From NCBI GenBank assembly GCA_019359635.1, contig JAHHGY010000004.1:22669-86668 (forward strand): DNA of 64,000 nucleotides, read 5' to 3'. Below are positions 38,025 to 47,649 of this stretch, one piece after another (the stretch's first letter is position 1; each line of letters starts with the position of its first letter). A program made the position numbers and the translations under genes. The notes below the pieces were generated by a model. That model saw only the letters and a list, made by a program, of their open reading frames with translations. It ran no database searches and was not told where the DNA came from. This stretch comes from Chroococcus sp. CMT-3BRIN-NPC107 (GTDB lineage Bacteria; Cyanobacteriota; Cyanobacteriia; Cyanobacteriales; Chroococcidiopsidaceae).

Positions 38025-38780
38025 TTACTGTACAGGTTTGGGATTTGGTGTTACTGATGGGTTCGGCACTGCTGGTTGATTCGGTGTTGGACAAGTCTTA
38101 TTAGCAAAGTCACACTTGTATACATAGGGTTCTTGCCAGCCTAAAGGAATTTCCAGCAAGTCCCGCGTTCCTGTCATACCTTGTCCTGCAAACAGTAACA
38201 AGGCAAAGCAGTTCAAAATTGTATGAATAATCCGCCAGCGATTTGACCTATCTTTGTAGATATCTGGAACAATAGCTAAGGAAAAAATCATTAACATTGC
38301 TGCTAAAATGCCGAAATAGTAGTGAGACCAATACCATTCATTAGTCCGCCGGAAAACTCCATCCTGACAGCCCAAAATGACTAAACCAGCACCAGTTAAA
38401 GTGGCAAAAACTCCTCGCCACAGACGCTGCTGTGCCTTATAGAGCATTACTAGCGAGGCGATGGTGGCGGCAAACATTAGCACAATAAACAGAACTTGAA
38501 ACGGTTCTTTCGCCACTAGCTGATTGACTAAAATGTTTTTGCCAATGGCGTAAGCTATTCCCAGCAATGCTAGTCCTACCACTGCTGCTGTAAGCCAATT
38601 GCCTAACTGCCGATGCTCTGAACCTACGAATGGGGGAATTTTACTTTTGCCCCCAGCGACCGTTTGCAAACGACGCTGGCGAGTTTGCCACGCTAGGTTA
38701 ACAACCATGCCAATTAAAGGCCAAACAAAGATAATAGCGATCGCTGGATGGACAAGAGCGAGAAAATCTTCAAGCTGCAT
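38025..38780 (-). CDS. DUF4079 membrane protein
   Basis: A cyanobacterial multi-spanning membrane protein, 251 residues from the preferred ATG (the track starts 31 codons earlier with unrelated sequence). The start MQLEDFLALVHPAIAIIFVWPLIGMVVNLAWQTRQRR is the family opening. About seven helices follow, including WLTAAVVGLALLGIAYAIGK and RIIHTILNCFALLLFAGQGMTGTRDLLEIPL. The histidines in the HPAIA, HYYFG and HTILN helices are spaced like cytochrome b561-type heme ligands (inference). The tail is Pro/Asn-rich. Confidence 0.82.
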   Translation of the reverse strand: MQLEDFLALVHPAIAIIFVWPLIGMVVNLAWQTRQRRLQTVAGGKSKIPPFVGSEHRQLGNWLTAAVVGLALLGIAYAIGKNILVNQLVAKEPFQVLFIVLMFAATIASLVMLYKAQQRLWRGVFATLTGAGLVILGCQDGVFRRTNEWYWSHYYFGILAAMLMIFSLAIVPDIYKDRSNRWRIIHTILNCFALLLFAGQGMTGTRDLLEIPLGWQEPYVYKCDFANKTCPTPNQPAVPNPSVTPNPKPVQ

Positions 38781-39491
38781 ATAATACCTGCATATATATT
38801 TGGTTAACTCAATTCCATCGCTTGCAGATAAGTTAAATTTAATAATTACCTGCAAATAGTAGTCAAGGAGCAAAGCTAAAACTTTAGTTCAACAACAAAG
38901 GTAGTGTTGTAGGTTTTATCTAAAGATAATTTAAGCGCTGACAATAGCAACAAAATGAATTTAAGCTGAGAATTTGATTAAAACTTGTTTCGAGAGCGAA
39001 AAATTATCCTATCTTAGCACCACTACAAAAATTCAGTAACAAGCTATTTCTACTAACAGGTCGACTTTTGCCTAAGCAAGCCGAGTAAATTCCGCAGAAA
39101 CTTTACTAGGTGGTTGAATTGCCAAGCTATGGCAAAGGGAGAATGCCAAATAGGCAAGAGCAAGAAGGTGAGACGGTAGAGTAATAGAAGGACGACGACG
39201 AAGGTGAAAATTGAAATTCTGTCTGTTTGTAAATCACTGGTTACAAATCATCACACTTTCAGCAACGCCTATAAATTCAACGAACTATTATTAGTTTAGG
39301 ACGCATTCATAGGGTATTTGAACCCGATTGAAAACGAGAAGTTATAAAAGTTAATAATTTGTTTGAGTTTTGTAGTGGTTTCTACAAATAGAAAGATGAA
39401 GAATAGATTTAATTAGTTGATTGTCTCGATTCAATTTAGCCAAAAATTCAATTCAGAGTTAAATTAAAAACGCATTTTCAAAAAAACTACG
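38781..39491. other. 700-bp region without recognised genes
   Basis: Divergent upstream region between the DUF4079 gene and the small gene at 39492. No ORF with plausible protein composition, no tRNA and no strong repeat was seen. It contains GA-rich patches around 39130-39205. Confidence 0.5.
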
Positions 39492-39944
39492 ATGGCGCTA
39501 CCTCCTTTTCCTGCATCCCGAAAAAGAAATAGCCGCTACAAAGTAAGCGATCGCACACCCAACCCAGCTTCTATAATAATTGCAATTATTTCCTGCGTAT
39601 TTTTGGGTGGTTTAGGTTGGATTTGGACGACAATGCTCACGAAAGGTTATGTAGCTATTGGTGGGGTTCCAAGCCCAATAATTATTAGCTTTTTGCGAAA
39701 TGAAACTGCAAGAGCGGCTTATTTTGATGGAGACAACGAAAAGCTGCACGCGCAGATGCAAAGTATGGATTTAGCAGAGAAGTTAAAACCTTACTACCGC
39801 CCCCAGTTTGCCAATGAAGCCCAACTCGACAGATATACTCATCAAATTCTTTACGATCGCACGGGTTATATCGGCAAAGCTTACCAAGTTAATCCCCAAG
39901 GAATTTTAGTGGTAAAAAAGGGTATTGTTCAAAACAAAAAGTAG
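39492..39944 (+). CDS. Cyanobacterial hypothetical membrane-anchored protein
   Basis: A 150-residue protein. A basic cytoplasmic N-terminus is followed by one helix ([20 protein letters not shown]) and a soluble C-terminal domain with [46 protein letters not shown]. The family is not recognised. Its last 16 bases overlap the end of the convergent ureC. Confidence 0.65.
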   Translation: MALPPFPASRKRNSRYKVSDRTPNPASIIIAIISCVFLGGLGWIWTTMLTKGYVAIGGVPSPIIISFLRNETARAAYFDGDNEKLHAQMQSMDLAEKLKPYYRPQFANEAQLDRYTHQILYDRTGYIGKAYQVNPQGILVVKKGIVQNKK

Positions 39945-41638
39945 CGTTGAGCTAGAGGTAATACAGTAGCAGCTTCGCAAGTAAGCAACTGTCCATCGGC
40001 TCGAACTTGATAAGTTTCAGGATCTACCTCCATATAGGGCGTTGCATCGTTTAGCTTCATAGATTGCTTGTTTAGTTGTCTTGTTTGTGCAACTGCTACA
40101 GCCATTTTTTGCAAGTTTAATTGAGCGGGAATTTCTCGCTCTAGAGCAGCTTTAGAAACAAAAGTTAAACTTGTACTAGAAATAGCGCCGCCGAAACTGG
40201 CAAACATCGGACGCATATATACGGGCCCAGGGGTAGGAATACTAGCATTAGCATCGCCCATTTGCGCCCAGGCGATCGAGCCTCCTTTAATAACTATTTC
40301 GGGTTTAACTCCAAAAAATGCTGGTTTCCACAAGCATAAATCCGCCAATTTGCCAACTTCTATTGAACCCACATGAGCCGCAACACCGTGAGTAATGGCA
40401 GGATTAATCGTGTATTTGGCAATATAGCGTTTTGCCCGAAAGTTGTCATTGTGGGGGCTATCTTCAGTTAATTGACCGCGTTGCACTTTCATTTTATGCG
40501 CTGTTTGCCAGGTGCGAATAATAACTTCTCCCACTCGTCCCATTGCTTGAGAATCGGAGGAAATCATGCTAAAAGCGCCCAAATCGTGCAAAATATCTTC
40601 GGCGGCAATGGTTTCGCGGCGGATGCGAGACTCAGCAAAAGCTACATCTTCAGGTATCGCCGGATCGAGGTGATGGCAAACCATCAGCATATCTAGGTGT
40701 TCGTCTAAAGTATTGAGAGTATAAGGACGAGTGGGATTTGTAGAAGACGGTAAAACGTTACTTTGACCGCAAACTTTAATAATATCTGGTGCGTGACCGC
40801 CGCCAGCGCCTTCGGTGTGATAGGTGTGAATGGTGCGACCCTTAAAAGCTGCGATCGTTGTTTCCACAAATCCGGCTTCGTTGAGGGTATCGGTGTGAAT
40901 TGCCACCTGCACGTCGTAGTCATCAGCGACGCTAAGACAAGTATCGATAGTGGCGGGTGTAGTTCCCCAATCTTCGTGGAGTTTTAACCCCATTACCCCA
41001 GCATTTATTTGTTCGACAAGTCCTTGAGGCTGGCTGCTATTCCCTTTACCCAAAAAGCCAATATTGACCGGAAAAGCCTCCACAGATTGCAACATTCGGT
41101 AAATATTCCAAGGGCCGGGGGTGCAAGTTGTGGCGTTTGTCCCAGTAGCGGGGCCTGTACCGCCGCCAATCATAGTAGTTATCCCAGAGGAAATAGCACA
41201 ATCAATCTGTTGGGGACAAATAAAGTGAATGTGGCTATCTATTCCCCCGGCAGTAAGAATCATGCCTTCCCCGGCTAATACTTCTGTACCCGCACCGATA
41301 ATAATATCTACATTATTTTGAACGTAGGGGTTGCCAGCTTTGCCAAGCTTAAATATGCGTCCGTCTTTAATCCCTACATCCGCTTTAATAATTCCCCACC
41401 AATCGAGAATAAGAGCGTTAGTAATAACTAAATCCACAGCGCCATCGGCGTTAGAAATGGGGGATTGTCCCATGCCATCGCGAATTACTTTCCCGCCGCC
41501 AAACTTGACTTCATCGCCATAGGTAGTAAAGTCTTGTTCCACTTCAATAAATAACTCTGTATCTGCCAAACGAATGCGATCGCCTACTGTTGGCCCATAA
41601 GTTTCAGCGTAAGCGCGGCGATCCATCCAGTAACTCAT
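39929..41638 (-). CDS. ureC: Urease subunit alpha
   Basis: The catalytic subunit of nickel urease (urea to ammonia and carbamate), 569 residues, full length. It shows the dinuclear Ni centre: the [11 protein letters not shown] histidine pair, the carbamylated lysine in [22 protein letters not shown], and the flap [22 protein letters not shown]. Assembly needs UreDEFG, none of which is in the window. It follows ureB by 7 bp. Confidence 0.97.
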   Translation of the reverse strand: MSYWMDRRAYAETYGPTVGDRIRLADTELFIEVEQDFTTYGDEVKFGGGKVIRDGMGQSPISNADGAVDLVITNALILDWWGIIKADVGIKDGRIFKLGKAGNPYVQNNVDIIIGAGTEVLAGEGMILTAGGIDSHIHFICPQQIDCAISSGITTMIGGGTGPATGTNATTCTPGPWNIYRMLQSVEAFPVNIGFLGKGNSSQPQGLVEQINAGVMGLKLHEDWGTTPATIDTCLSVADDYDVQVAIHTDTLNEAGFVETTIAAFKGRTIHTYHTEGAGGGHAPDIIKVCGQSNVLPSSTNPTRPYTLNTLDEHLDMLMVCHHLDPAIPEDVAFAESRIRRETIAAEDILHDLGAFSMISSDSQAMGRVGEVIIRTWQTAHKMKVQRGQLTEDSPHNDNFRAKRYIAKYTINPAITHGVAAHVGSIEVGKLADLCLWKPAFFGVKPEIVIKGGSIAWAQMGDANASIPTPGPVYMRPMFASFGGAISSTSLTFVSKAALEREIPAQLNLQKMAVAVAQTRQLNKQSMKLNDATPYMEVDPETYQVRADGQLLTCEAATVLPLAQRYFLF

Positions 41639-41645
41639 AATTTTT

Positions 41646-41957
41646 CTATTTATCCAACGACCCGTTAATTTTATTGTTAAAACCGTAAACTTGACGACTG
41701 CCTGTATAAGGTACTAATGTGACTTCTTTCTCATCCCCTGGCTCAAAACGGACGGCGGTTCCGGCGGGGATATCGAGGCGCATTCCCTTAGTTTCGTCTC
41801 GCTGGAAACTCAAAGCTTCGTTGACTTCATAGAAGTGAAAATGAGAGCCAATTTGAATCGGGCGATCGCCTAAGTTTGCCACAAGTATCTTTAAGGTTTG
41901 ATATCCTGCATTTAGTTCGATTTCTCCTAGCTGAACAATTATTTCTCCGGGAATCAT
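41646..41957 (-). CDS. ureB: Urease subunit beta
   Basis: A structural urease subunit of 103 residues. [36 protein letters not shown] and the terminal [16 protein letters not shown] are standard. Its start codon and ribosome-binding region lie in a 37-bp sequence that is repeated 72 bp upstream. ureA, normally directly upstream, is absent here. Confidence 0.95.
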   Translation of the reverse strand: MIPGEIIVQLGEIELNAGYQTLKILVANLGDRPIQIGSHFHFYEVNEALSFQRDETKGMRLDIPAGTAVRFEPGDEKEVTLVPYTGSRQVYGFNNKINGSLDK

Positions 41958-41984
41958 AGTTGTAACCTCTTTAAATTATGGAAC
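41948..41984. repeat. 37-bp direct repeat, ureB-proximal copy
   Basis: Covers the first codons of ureB, its start and its GAGGTTAC ribosome-binding region. It is identical over 37 bp to the copy 72 bp away. Confidence 0.85.
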
Positions 41985-41990
41985 CTCATT

Positions 41991-42029
41991 TTATCCCTGC
42001 GGTCTACGGCAATGAAAAACGGGAATCAT
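41991..42029 (-). other. 12-codon upstream ORF created by the repeat
   Basis: The distal repeat copy carries the same ATG and ribosome-binding sequence. From it, translation gives MIPVFHCRRPQG and a TAA stop, 34 bp before the ureB start. It begins with the same MIP as UreB. It may be an accidental leader peptide that lowers or couples ureB translation. Confidence 0.5.
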
Positions 42030-42056
42030 AGTTGTAACCTCTTTAAATTATGGAAC
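42020..42056. repeat. 37-bp direct repeat, distal copy
   Basis: Second exact copy of the ureB start region. The duplication appears to have copied the start codon and Shine-Dalgarno region but not the coding body. Confidence 0.85.
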
Positions 42057-42174
42057 ACCCTAAACTAGCTCTGCGTCTTCTACCTATCATTAGCATCTCG
42101 CCAAGCTAGAGATAAAGGTGATAAATTTAACAGTGCAGCTTTTGACTTTAACTTGTAATCGCTAAATTAAAAAG

Positions 42175-42657
42175 ATGAAACTAAGTATTCTCGCGCTCTT
42201 TATTATCCTCGCTCCTTTGGGTGCAACTTTCCCAGCTATGGCTTTTAGCCCGGAAGATTTGGAACAGCTAAAACAAACAGGTTTATGTCCTCGGTGCGAT
42301 TTAACGAGCGCTCCCCTGGGCGAACTCAATCTCAATGGCGCTAACTTGCGTAATGCAAACTTATCTCAAGCTAATTTATCTCAATCTAATCTTGCAGGTG
42401 CAGATTTAAGCGAAGCCAATTTAGAAGCTGCTAACTTGACGGGTACCAATTTAACTAGTGCTACTTTTACAGGTGCTAACCTCAAGTCAGCTACTCTAGA
42501 AAATGCTAATCTTACCCGTGCGGGATTGTTTGCTACTAATTTAGATGGTGCAAACTTTAAGGGCGCAACTACAACTTACGCTAACTTTCGCGGTTCTAAA
42601 TTTAGACTTACAACTTCACCTAGTGGTCTAGTAACCTCCGAGCGTCGCTATTGGTAG
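42175..42657 (+). CDS. Secreted pentapeptide-repeat protein
   Basis: A 160-residue exported protein. A signal peptide (LSILALFIILAPLGATFPAMA) precedes FSPEDLEQLKQTGLCPRCDLTSAPL, then about 18 tandem A(N/D)LXX repeats from LNLNGANLRNANLSQANLSQ to NFRGSKF. These build a right-handed quadrilateral beta helix. The LKQTGLCPRCDLTSA leader before the repeats is common in cyanobacterial lumenal or periplasmic members. The function is unknown. Confidence 0.88.
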   Translation: MKLSILALFIILAPLGATFPAMAFSPEDLEQLKQTGLCPRCDLTSAPLGELNLNGANLRNANLSQANLSQSNLAGADLSEANLEAANLTGTNLTSATFTGANLKSATLENANLTRAGLFATNLDGANFKGATTTYANFRGSKFRLTTSPSGLVTSERRYW

Positions 42658-42739
42658 TTAGAGAAAATTTTTGGTTTGGATGTTAGTTTTTAGTTTAATT
42701 GGGGATTACTAGCTACAGAACTTTAATCCCCCTAACCAA

Positions 42740-43189
42740 ATGTTAGTTAAATATTTAAGCGCGATCGCCTTTACTGCTATTTGCCTAATTCCCGGAACTG
42801 GCTATTCTCAAGAACAGCAAAACTACGCTTGTTTTTTTACTACCGATTCTGGTAGTACCGTTGATTTTTCCCAAACTTCTCTCTGTGGCGCTCAAAAATC
42901 TGCTCCAAAAGCTCCCTTGAATATCGATGAGGTTTTTTTGGCAGAATACAAGCGTAGGGTCATGCAATACGCAGACGTTCGCGATAACTTACTTGCTAAT
43001 GCGGAGCAATCGCCACAAGTCAGCAGCTTGCAAGCTCAAAAAGTATGCGGTGACCTAAAATCAGGACTTTCGCTCGATGAAATTAAACAAAAGCAAATCG
43101 CAGAAACCGTCGAGCAGTCAAGCCTAGTCAATGCCCAAATTATTACTAACTTAGCTACCAAATATTACTGCCCTAAGGTGGCAAAGTAG
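42740..43189 (+). CDS. Hypothetical secreted protein
   Basis: A 149-residue protein with a signal peptide (YLSAIAFTAICLIPGTGYS). The mature part has four cysteines (YACFF, SLCGAQ, VCGDLK, YYCPK), probably two disulfides. QKVCGDLKSGLSLDEIKQKQI resembles the DUF732-type helical end. The family is not firmly recognised. It follows the pentapeptide gene by 82 bp in the same direction. Confidence 0.7.
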   Translation: MLVKYLSAIAFTAICLIPGTGYSQEQQNYACFFTTDSGSTVDFSQTSLCGAQKSAPKAPLNIDEVFLAEYKRRVMQYADVRDNLLANAEQSPQVSSLQAQKVCGDLKSGLSLDEIKQKQIAETVEQSSLVNAQIITNLATKYYCPKVAK

Positions 43190-43258
43190 CTTTAAAATAC
43201 GTCCCTAGCCGTTAACAATTCTTTATGATGGGGGATAAGCCACTCGATTAATGGATTA

Positions 43259-44443
43259 ATGTTAACTCGTATTCAAGACTTGGCAGAAAAACTAGCACCG
43301 CGCCTAATTGAAATTCGCCGCCACATCCACGCGCATCCCGAATTAAGCGCCCAAGAACAGAAAACTGCTGCTTTTGTGGCGGGGGTTTTATCTTCTAGCG
43401 GCGTTCGCGTCACTGAAACCGTAGGCAAAACGGGAGTTGTAGCAGAAGTGCAAGGAAATGGTACAGACGCGCGGTTATTAGCCATTCGCACCGATATGGA
43501 TGCTTTGCCGATTGAGGAACGTACGGGCTTAGAATATGCCTCGCGCGAACCGGGAATCATGCACGCCTGCGGACACGACGTACACACGACCGTAGGCTTG
43601 GGTACGGCTATGATTTTGGCTCAACTAGCCAGCGAATTACCCGGCAACGTGCGGTTGCTATTTCAACCCGCCGAAGAAATTGCTCAAGGTGCTAGTTGGA
43701 TGATTGCTGATGGGGTGATGGATAAAGTATCAGCAATATTGTCTTTGCACGTTTTTCCGTCAATTAGCGCGGGGTCGATTGGCGTGCGCTATGGTGCTTT
43801 AACCGCCGCCGCCGACGATTTAGAAATTGAGATTATTGGAGAATCTGGACATGGTGCTAGACCTCACGAGGCCATTGATGCAATTTGGATTGCGTCGCAA
43901 GTTATTACTAATCTTCAGCAAGCAATTAGCCGCACTCAAAACCCTCTGCGTCCGGTGGTGTTGAGTATTGGGCAAATTAACGGTGGTAGAGCGCCAAATA
44001 TAATTGCCGATCGCGTAAAATTGTTAGGCACGGTGAGGAGTTTGCACCCAGAAACCCGCGATAATTTACCTAGTTGGATTACTAAAATAGTCTCTAGCGT
44101 TTGCGATAACTACGGCGCTCGCTATCATATCAACTATCGCCCCGGCGTGCCATCGGTGCAAAACGATTTAGCTTTGTCGCAGTTGGTACAGACGGCGGCG
44201 GAGGAAGCCTTTGGGAGCGATCGCGTTTTGGTACTAACAGAACCCTCTTTAGGGGCGGAAGACTTCTCTATGTATCTAGAACACTCCCCTGGGATGATGT
44301 TTCGTTTAGGGGTGGGGTACAAAGAGCGCGCTCTTAATTATCCCTTGCACCATCCGTTGTTTGATGTGGATGAATCGGCGATTATTACGGGAGTTGTAAC
44401 GATGGCTTACAGCGCTTACAGATATTGGCAGCATGGCAAGTAG
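43259..44443 (+). CDS. M20-family amidohydrolase (N-acyl-amino-acid / hippurate hydrolase type)
   Basis: A zinc-dependent amidohydrolase of 394 residues. Near residue 100 it carries HACGHDVHTTVGLG, with RTDMDALPIEE before it, LLFQPAEEIAQGASWMI with the catalytic glutamates, and a lid domain with GARPHEAIDAIW. The late SLGAEDFSMYLE completes the metal site. It cleaves amide bonds of N-acylated amino acids or related metabolites; the exact substrate is not predictable from sequence. Confidence 0.93.
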   Translation: MLTRIQDLAEKLAPRLIEIRRHIHAHPELSAQEQKTAAFVAGVLSSSGVRVTETVGKTGVVAEVQGNGTDARLLAIRTDMDALPIEERTGLEYASREPGIMHACGHDVHTTVGLGTAMILAQLASELPGNVRLLFQPAEEIAQGASWMIADGVMDKVSAILSLHVFPSISAGSIGVRYGALTAAADDLEIEIIGESGHGARPHEAIDAIWIASQVITNLQQAISRTQNPLRPVVLSIGQINGGRAPNIIADRVKLLGTVRSLHPETRDNLPSWITKIVSSVCDNYGARYHINYRPGVPSVQNDLALSQLVQTAAEEAFGSDRVLVLTEPSLGAEDFSMYLEHSPGMMFRLGVGYKERALNYPLHHPLFDVDESAIITGVVTMAYSAYRYWQHGK

Positions 44444-44573
44444 TTTATTTGTAGCTAAAGCAACGAATTACGTCTATCGAAAGTAGTAGTCTAACAACCA
44501 ACGCGCGATCGCATTTCCCATTAATTTCTTCAAAGTTATTCGGGAGCGGTTCATGCGGCAATGTAACTTTTTT

Positions 44574-45053
44574 ATGGCGATTATGACTACTACTCAAGAC
44601 TTTCCCAAAGTATCGAGATTAGATGAAATTCCGCATCCATTAGAACCGCTTATAACAAAAGAAATTGCTGCTTGTGTAGCGATTATTTGTAATGAGGTTA
44701 AGCAGATAAAATATCTCAGATTTGTAACTGTTGCCCTGCACGAACCACCTAAAAATGAAGTAATTAACTTCAAAAAAGGTACGGTATTTAATCGAGAAGC
44801 TTTTGTAAGCTTGTTAGATAACTCTACGGGAGTAGTGGCGGAAGTTGTAGTGTCGTTAACAAATAAAAATATTGCCGCCTGGAAAGAAATGCCCGATGTA
44901 TAACCATCTATCATGCTTGATGAATTTATTGAGTGTGAAACGGCAGTAAAAGCTAGACTTGTTTTTGATGTATCTTGTGGTGGGTGGCGGTTGGTTTTTG
45001 ATGTTGCGCCTGCATTCACCAGAAATTATCGAAAATATGGAACTAGAAATTAA
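44574..45053 (+). pseudogene. Truncated primary amine oxidase
   Basis: The N-terminal domain of a copper/TPQ amine oxidase: IPHPLEPLITKEIAACVAIICNEVKQ, FVTVALHEPPKNEV, TGVVAEVVVSLTNKNIAAWKEMPDV. An in-frame TAA at 44901-44903 stands where family members have a glutamine; reading past it gives PSIMLDEFIECETAVKA, still the amine-oxidase pattern. After that the sequence no longer matches the family and stops at 45051. About 500 catalytic residues, including the TPQ tyrosine and copper histidines, are missing. The track lists only the first part as a 116-aa ORF. This is a decayed gene. Confidence 0.8.
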
Positions 45054-45095
45054 AACAATACATACAAGTTTAATAAGATGAAAAAAGTTTAAAAA

Positions 45096-45119
45096 CATCC
45101 TTCTTCCACAAGAAGGATG
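45096..45119. terminator. Hairpin CATCCTTCTT/AAGAAGGATG
   Basis: A perfect 10-bp stem with a 4-base loop, just downstream of the amine oxidase remnant. No strong T run follows on the plus strand, but the minus strand reads into a T-rich stretch. Confidence 0.5.
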
Positions 45120-45180
45120 CCTAAAGTTGTCATAAGTTGCTAAATTGGCAACCAATAATCAAGTAAAAATTATTCAGGTT

Positions 45181-45438
45181 ATGGCATCATCTACACCATT
45201 GCAAGGTACAGAATTAGTGGACTGTGCCAGAGCTAATGCTCAACAAGGAATTGAAACAGCAGCCCTACAATGCGGCTATGGTGACGATCTCAACACTTTT
45301 TCAAGCTCTCTTAAAGCGGCTTGCGAGCAAATGAATTTGCAAGTTAAAGAACTTAGCCAACTAATAACAGATCAAGATATGATTCTCCAGATTGGTACGG
45401 GAGAAGTAGTTGCCCCAGATACCGCCTCAGAACTATAA
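45181..45438 (+). CDS. Small cyanobacterial hypothetical protein
   Basis: An 85-residue acidic helical protein. The track uses a TTG 12 codons upstream; the ATG gives MASSTPLQGTELVDCARANAQQGIETAALQCGYG. Two cysteines and a helical C-terminus (SSLKAACEQMNLQVKELSQLITDQ) are visible. No family recognised. The composition is protein-like and there are no stops, so I consider it real. Confidence 0.6.
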   Translation: MASSTPLQGTELVDCARANAQQGIETAALQCGYGDDLNTFSSSLKAACEQMNLQVKELSQLITDQDMILQIGTGEVVAPDTASEL

Positions 45439-45543
45439 AAGTATAGCTAGTGCGATCGCTCGTGCTGCTAAAGGTTTAGTGGTGGATGTCATAAATTTGC
45501 GATCGCCTTTAACCTGAGAATTTTTTTAATTAATACTTGCAGT

Positions 45544-45975
45544 ATGGATGAATATATGTTGAGCGCGATCGCCGAAGCGAAACAAGGATTAATTGAAGGC
45601 GGTATCCCTATCGGTTCGGTGCTAGTTAAGGGTGGCGTAATTATCGGACAAGGACATAATAAACGAGTCCAAGATGCCGATCCGGTTACTCATGCAGAGA
45701 TCGATTGTCTGCGGAATGCGGGTAGAATTGGCTCTTATCAGGGAACAACTTTGTACTCAACATTGATGCCTTGCTATCTCTGCGCTGGTGCGGTGGTACA
45801 GTTTGGCATCAAAAAAGTTATAGCTGGAGAATCGCAAACTTTCCCCGGTGCGGAGGACTTTATGAAGTCTCATGGAGTGGAAGTTATCGATCTAAATTTG
45901 CCTGAATGCAAGCAGTTGATGAGCGAGTTTATTTACAATCATCCCCAATTGTGGAATGAGGATATAGGAAAGTAG
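45544..45975 (+). CDS. Cytosine-deaminase-like nucleoside/base deaminase
   Basis: A zinc-dependent CDA-fold deaminase of 143 residues, similar in layout to yeast cytosine deaminase. Catalytic HAE is at H50-A51-E52, and the PCxxC zinc ligands are at C77 and C80 (LMPCYLCAGAVVQFGIKKVIAGE). EGGIPIGSVLVKGGVIIGQGHNKR is the usual N-terminal half. It may act on cytosine or a related base for pyrimidine salvage; guanine deaminase activity cannot be excluded. Confidence 0.85.
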   Translation: MDEYMLSAIAEAKQGLIEGGIPIGSVLVKGGVIIGQGHNKRVQDADPVTHAEIDCLRNAGRIGSYQGTTLYSTLMPCYLCAGAVVQFGIKKVIAGESQTFPGAEDFMKSHGVEVIDLNLPECKQLMSEFIYNHPQLWNEDIGK

Positions 45976-45997
45976 AGACGTTTTGGTGAAACGTCTC
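45975..45997. terminator. Hairpin between convergent deaminase and P450 genes
   Basis: GAGACGTTT / AAACGTCTC, 9 bp with a 5-base loop. It begins at the deaminase stop and lies about 30 bp from the P450 stop. It belongs to the same palindrome family as the element at 18316. Confidence 0.6.
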
Positions 45998-46026
45998 CAG
46001 AGATTTAATTAGCAATGCAAAGTCAC

Positions 46027-47400
46027 TTAAACTAACACAGGTTTTTCTTGTTTCTTTAATTCTGTAACCACCATTTGCATATTTGCTGGCGGCGCGACAG
46101 TCAATCCGCGTCTAGTTGGTTTAATAGGACGAGTATTAACCAACTTCAACTCGCAGCTAGTCAAAATAGTTGCTAGTGCCAATTTCATCTCAAACAAAGC
46201 AAAAGCTGCACCAATACATCTACGGTTGCTGCCTCCAAAAGGTAAATATTCGTAAGGTGAAAATTGCCTTTCTAAAAAGCGCTCTGGTTTAAACTTTTTT
46301 GGTTCGGGATAGATATCTTCTCTTTGGTGAGTAAGATAAGTAGAAATTAATAGCAATGTACCGGGTTCAAGTTGGTAGCCCATAATTTCCATAGGCACTT
46401 TTACCACACGCGGAAAGGGCGTTATAGCAATTGGATAAATCCGTAATGTTTCCGAGCAAACGGCATTTAAATAAGGCAAACGGGCAATGTCGCTGTAATT
46501 ACAGTCAATAGGTAAGGTTTTAAGCTCGTTTTGTAGCTTTTCTTTAACTTCGGGCAACGAATCAATCCAGTACAAAGCCCAAGATAAGGCGGAGGCAGTA
46601 GTTTCATGTCCGGCAAATAGCAATGTTATTAATTCGTCTCGCAATTCCTCATCAGTCATTGCTTCGCCTTCTTCATCCCGTGCAGCTAAAAGTAAACTGA
46701 GAATGTCATTACGATTAAAATCAGCTTGCTGTCTTCTTTCTCTAATTTCTGTTATGAGAATGCTGTCAATTTGCTGTTTAAGGCGTAAAAAACGCCCCCA
46801 AGGACTCCAAGCACCCCAGTCTTTTTGCAACGAAGTAAAAAAGAGTAATATCGAACTTACTGGAGAACCAACCGAATCTAACATAGTTGTCAAGACCTTT
46901 TTAAGTTGGTCAAAACGTTCTCCTTCATGGATACCAAATACAGCGTTGAGAATCACTTGCAAAGATATTTCCTGCATAGACGATCGCACTGCAAAGGGTT
47001 TACCGATCTGCCACGTACTCATTACTTGTGCTGTAACGTTATGAATCAGTTCCCCATAGGTGCGTAAGCGATCGCCATGAAAGGGAGGCATTAATAATTT
47101 TCGCTGGCGTTGATGTTTTTCTCCTCCTAGCAAAATCATTGAGTGTTCGCCTAATAGTGGCAGCAATATATCATTGGCGCTATTGGTATCAAATAACTCT
47201 GGGTTAGCTGTAAAAATTTGCTCAATTGCCTGGGGATTAGTGAAATATACAACTAATGGCGATATATTTTTGGAAATTGTAAAACTTTCTCCATACTTTT
47301 TGGCACGTTCTTCAAGGACTTTAAAAGGGTTGATAATCCACCGAATTGTACTCATTCTCCGAACTAACATTGGACTGCTTGGACCGTCAGGAGTTGTCAT
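46027..47400 (-). CDS. Cytochrome P450 (CYP110-like)
   Basis: A heme monooxygenase of 457 residues without a membrane anchor. The I-helix reads LLFAGHETTASALSWALYW, the K-helix ETLRIYP, PERF precedes the heme loop, and the cysteine-ligand region is FGGSNRRCIGAAFALFEMKLAL. The N-terminal MTTPDGPSSPMLVRRMSTIRWIINPFKVLE and overall pattern match the cyanobacterial CYP110 family, which oxidises fatty acids, alkanes or terpenoids. A dedicated ferredoxin is not adjacent. Confidence 0.9.
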   Translation of the reverse strand: MTTPDGPSSPMLVRRMSTIRWIINPFKVLEERAKKYGESFTISKNISPLVVYFTNPQAIEQIFTANPELFDTNSANDILLPLLGEHSMILLGGEKHQRQRKLLMPPFHGDRLRTYGELIHNVTAQVMSTWQIGKPFAVRSSMQEISLQVILNAVFGIHEGERFDQLKKVLTTMLDSVGSPVSSILLFFTSLQKDWGAWSPWGRFLRLKQQIDSILITEIRERRQQADFNRNDILSLLLAARDEEGEAMTDEELRDELITLLFAGHETTASALSWALYWIDSLPEVKEKLQNELKTLPIDCNYSDIARLPYLNAVCSETLRIYPIAITPFPRVVKVPMEIMGYQLEPGTLLLISTYLTHQREDIYPEPKKFKPERFLERQFSPYEYLPFGGSNRRCIGAAFALFEMKLALATILTSCELKLVNTRPIKPTRRGLTVAPPANMQMVVTELKKQEKPVLV

Positions 47401-47615
47401 TGCTTTTGCTCTTAATTTATCAACTTGTTAACTACTTGCTGGAAATTTTTTAATTTTTGCTTATCCAAATATCTTTGCTTTTTACTTATCAAATACCTCT
47501 TTTACTTAATTATTTCTTATTAATAAACCTATTGACTTTTGTTCATTAAACGTCGTATTATGAAATTGTATTGATCTAACTAAATGCTTGTTAAAAGCAG
47601 GTGAGTTAGGGCGTG

Positions 47616-47631
47616 ACGGACAATAGTCCGT
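47616..47631. terminator. Short hairpin downstream of ribokinase
   Basis: ACGGAC-AATA-GTCCGT, 6-bp GC-rich stem with a 4-base loop, 19 bp after the ribokinase stop in the gap to P450. Possible terminator for the minus strand. Confidence 0.4.
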
Positions 47632-47649
47632 TGCGCGGGATGAGTTAGT

